Assembly: GCA_012295275.1 (NCBI GenBank)
Contig: CM022674.1
Span: 13,442,364 to 13,506,363, forward strand
Reading direction: 5' to 3'
DNA: 64,000 nt
Source: Chrysomallon squamiferum
Lineage: Eukaryota > Mollusca > Gastropoda > Neomphalida > Peltospiridae
Below, one piece after another: positions 62,363 to 64,000 of this stretch (positions are counted from its first letter, which is position 1; each line of letters begins with the position of its first letter). The position numbers were made by a program, and so were the translations under genes. Under the pieces are notes generated by a model. That model was not told the DNA's origin. It was given only the letters and a program-made list of their open reading frames with translations, and did no database searches.

Positions 62363-64000
62363 AGGTTGATGTGTCATTGCGGCCAATCTCAGGGTACTTT
62401 GCTAACAAGTACAGGCATATTGAAAATGCAGTCTTAGCCGTGAATGTTGAAATATTGCCTTAAAAATGTCACTTTGTAGTTAGTTACGTTTATTTAAGAA
62501 TGTAGAAATTTCAAAAAAAAAAAAAAAAAATTCAGTTAATATTACACATTTGTCAACAGCATGTAGATCATTTTCATTTTTAGTCGATTTGAAAATGTTG
62601 AAAATGACTAGTAGTTATTACTTTCAGTATTGAGAAATTTTTCACATATTTTATAAATTTATTTTTTATTTATTTATTTATTTTGTAATTAATAATTGTA
62701 AATAATAGTAGTAATTATCTAAATCTGGAAATTCAATATCTTAATGAAATCTAATTAGAAGGGTGATGGTTTACATAAATCAATAAATGAAGGTAATTAA
62801 TACTGGAGAAATGATGAATGATTGATTAGTGTAAAATGAAATATAATTAGTAATATTAAAAGTATATTATTAATGACAAATAGGTATCAAGTGTATATAT
62901 TGTAACTTAATGTTAACTGTTTAAAAGATGAATCTTATGTATATTTGTATGTATGTTGGTAACAAGATAGGTAGGTAGGGGTGGGTGTGGTTGTGGGTGT
63001 GGGTGTGGGTATTCAAAGTGGTAGTTCTAAGACTTAAAAGAAAAATTAGAAGAGGATGGAAATATAAAATAAATTGTTATTAATATTTTAGGAGGCAGAT
63101 AATTTATAAAGCAATAAAAATATTTATTATTTTGTTATAAACTGGACATGAACATTTTAAATTGTTCCTTGAAATTGTTGAGACATGATAGTGTTTCTGT
63201 GTACACAAATATTTAATTAATTTAAATTTAAATAAGATATTATTTAGCTATAGTTTATTTTAAAAATAATAATAATTAATGTATGTAAGAATAATACATT
63301 TTTTTGAATATGTAATATAAAATATTAGTCTTTTAAAAATTCATTTGTAAGAATAAATATATATATACATAGTGTTGTGTATTTCCCCCCAATGCACACA
63401 CCTAAATATGTACATTTTAATTTAAACATGAACAGCATCTATCAAAACTGGAAAGATTGTAAAAATTTATTTTAATTAAATTTAAACTTGTTTAATAATG
63501 TGTTTTAGCAGAAGTGTGACATTTGTAAAAGCTAAATATGTTTGTGCGTAGGAAGCTGCCAGTGAAACATTACCTAGTAACAGTGTAGGTAGGAAATGCA
63601 TGTGGAACATGTACAGAAATGCATTTCCTATCAGTCGCATGTTATTCAAAAGACAGATTAAATATCTTGTATATTACTCCAATTATTACTTGCAGCGGAA
63701 ATCCTACACGTATATTCTTACTTTATTTTATTTTATTTTATTTTATTTTATTTTATTTTATTTTATTTTATTTCTGTTTTCTTATTTGATTTTTGCTGTA
63801 TTTTTTGTTCAGAGCAATTTTACATTTATAAAATGCATGAAACATTCTAAAATTAAAAGGTGGATAAATCTTCCTTGTTTATCTTATAATTTCCCCCACA
63901 AACATTAAAGTAATGGAAGTTTTGTATTGATTGTTATGTATTTTCACAGAGTGGAAACAAAAGCTTCGTTTAAAAGCAGTTAGTATTATATATTTTTTTG
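62363..64000 (+). other. p53-family intron 3, 3' part to the window edge
   Basis: AT-rich, with a GTGTGGG-type tract at 62975-63012, TTTTA pentanucleotide array 63722-63773 and an 11-bp inverted repeat (aggaaatgcat / atgcatttcct) near 63591-63631. No exon recognised. Confidence 0.65.

Overview
The window is a piece of an animal nuclear genome. It is very AT-rich, full of microsatellites and minisatellites, and its protein genes are split into short exons with GT-AG introns. Four genes could be assembled exon by exon, with reading phase agreeing at every junction. The N-terminus of the p53-family gene (a QETFEYLW-type transactivation motif) suggests a mollusc or other lophotrochozoan. No species is claimed, and there is nothing bacterial or viral here.

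Layout. (1) Minus strand, 1013-8573: a complete eight-exon TMEM163-like gene (247 aa), a six-helix zinc-transporter relative; a probable 5' UTR exon ends at 13249. (2) Plus strand, 15005-20484: a complete four-exon TPRG1L (Mover) gene (301 aa, hSac2 domain). (3) Minus strand, 27556-55260: a complete fourteen-exon WRAP73 gene (454 aa, WD40 protein of centrosome and spindle), with one 15.4 kb intron. (4) Plus strand, from 56568 and running off the right edge: the first two coding exons of a p63/p73-type p53-family gene, carrying the FxxxWxxL MDM2-binding helix.

How the genes sit together. TPRG1L(+), WRAP73(-) and TP73(+) have the same order and orientation on human chromosome 1p36.3, so the block looks ancestral to bilaterians. 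WRAP73 and the p53-family gene are divergent and share a promoter of about 1.3 kb with an outward-facing YY1-like motif at each end. Intron 3 of the p53-family gene holds a perfect, spacer-free p53 response element, nearby TATA-like boxes and a short phase-matched ATG exon candidate. Together these resemble the internal P2/delta-N promoter of vertebrate TP63 and TP73.

A second recurring pattern is tandem duplication across splice junctions. In TPRG1L exon 3 and WRAP73 exons 10, 11 and 13 the real exon-intron boundary, with flanking exonic bases, has been copied two to five times. Other arrays abut the acceptors of TMEM163 exon 6, TPRG1L exon 4 and p53-family exon 3. The rest is intronic or intergenic simple-sequence DNA plus one interspersed repeat family present in two opposite copies.
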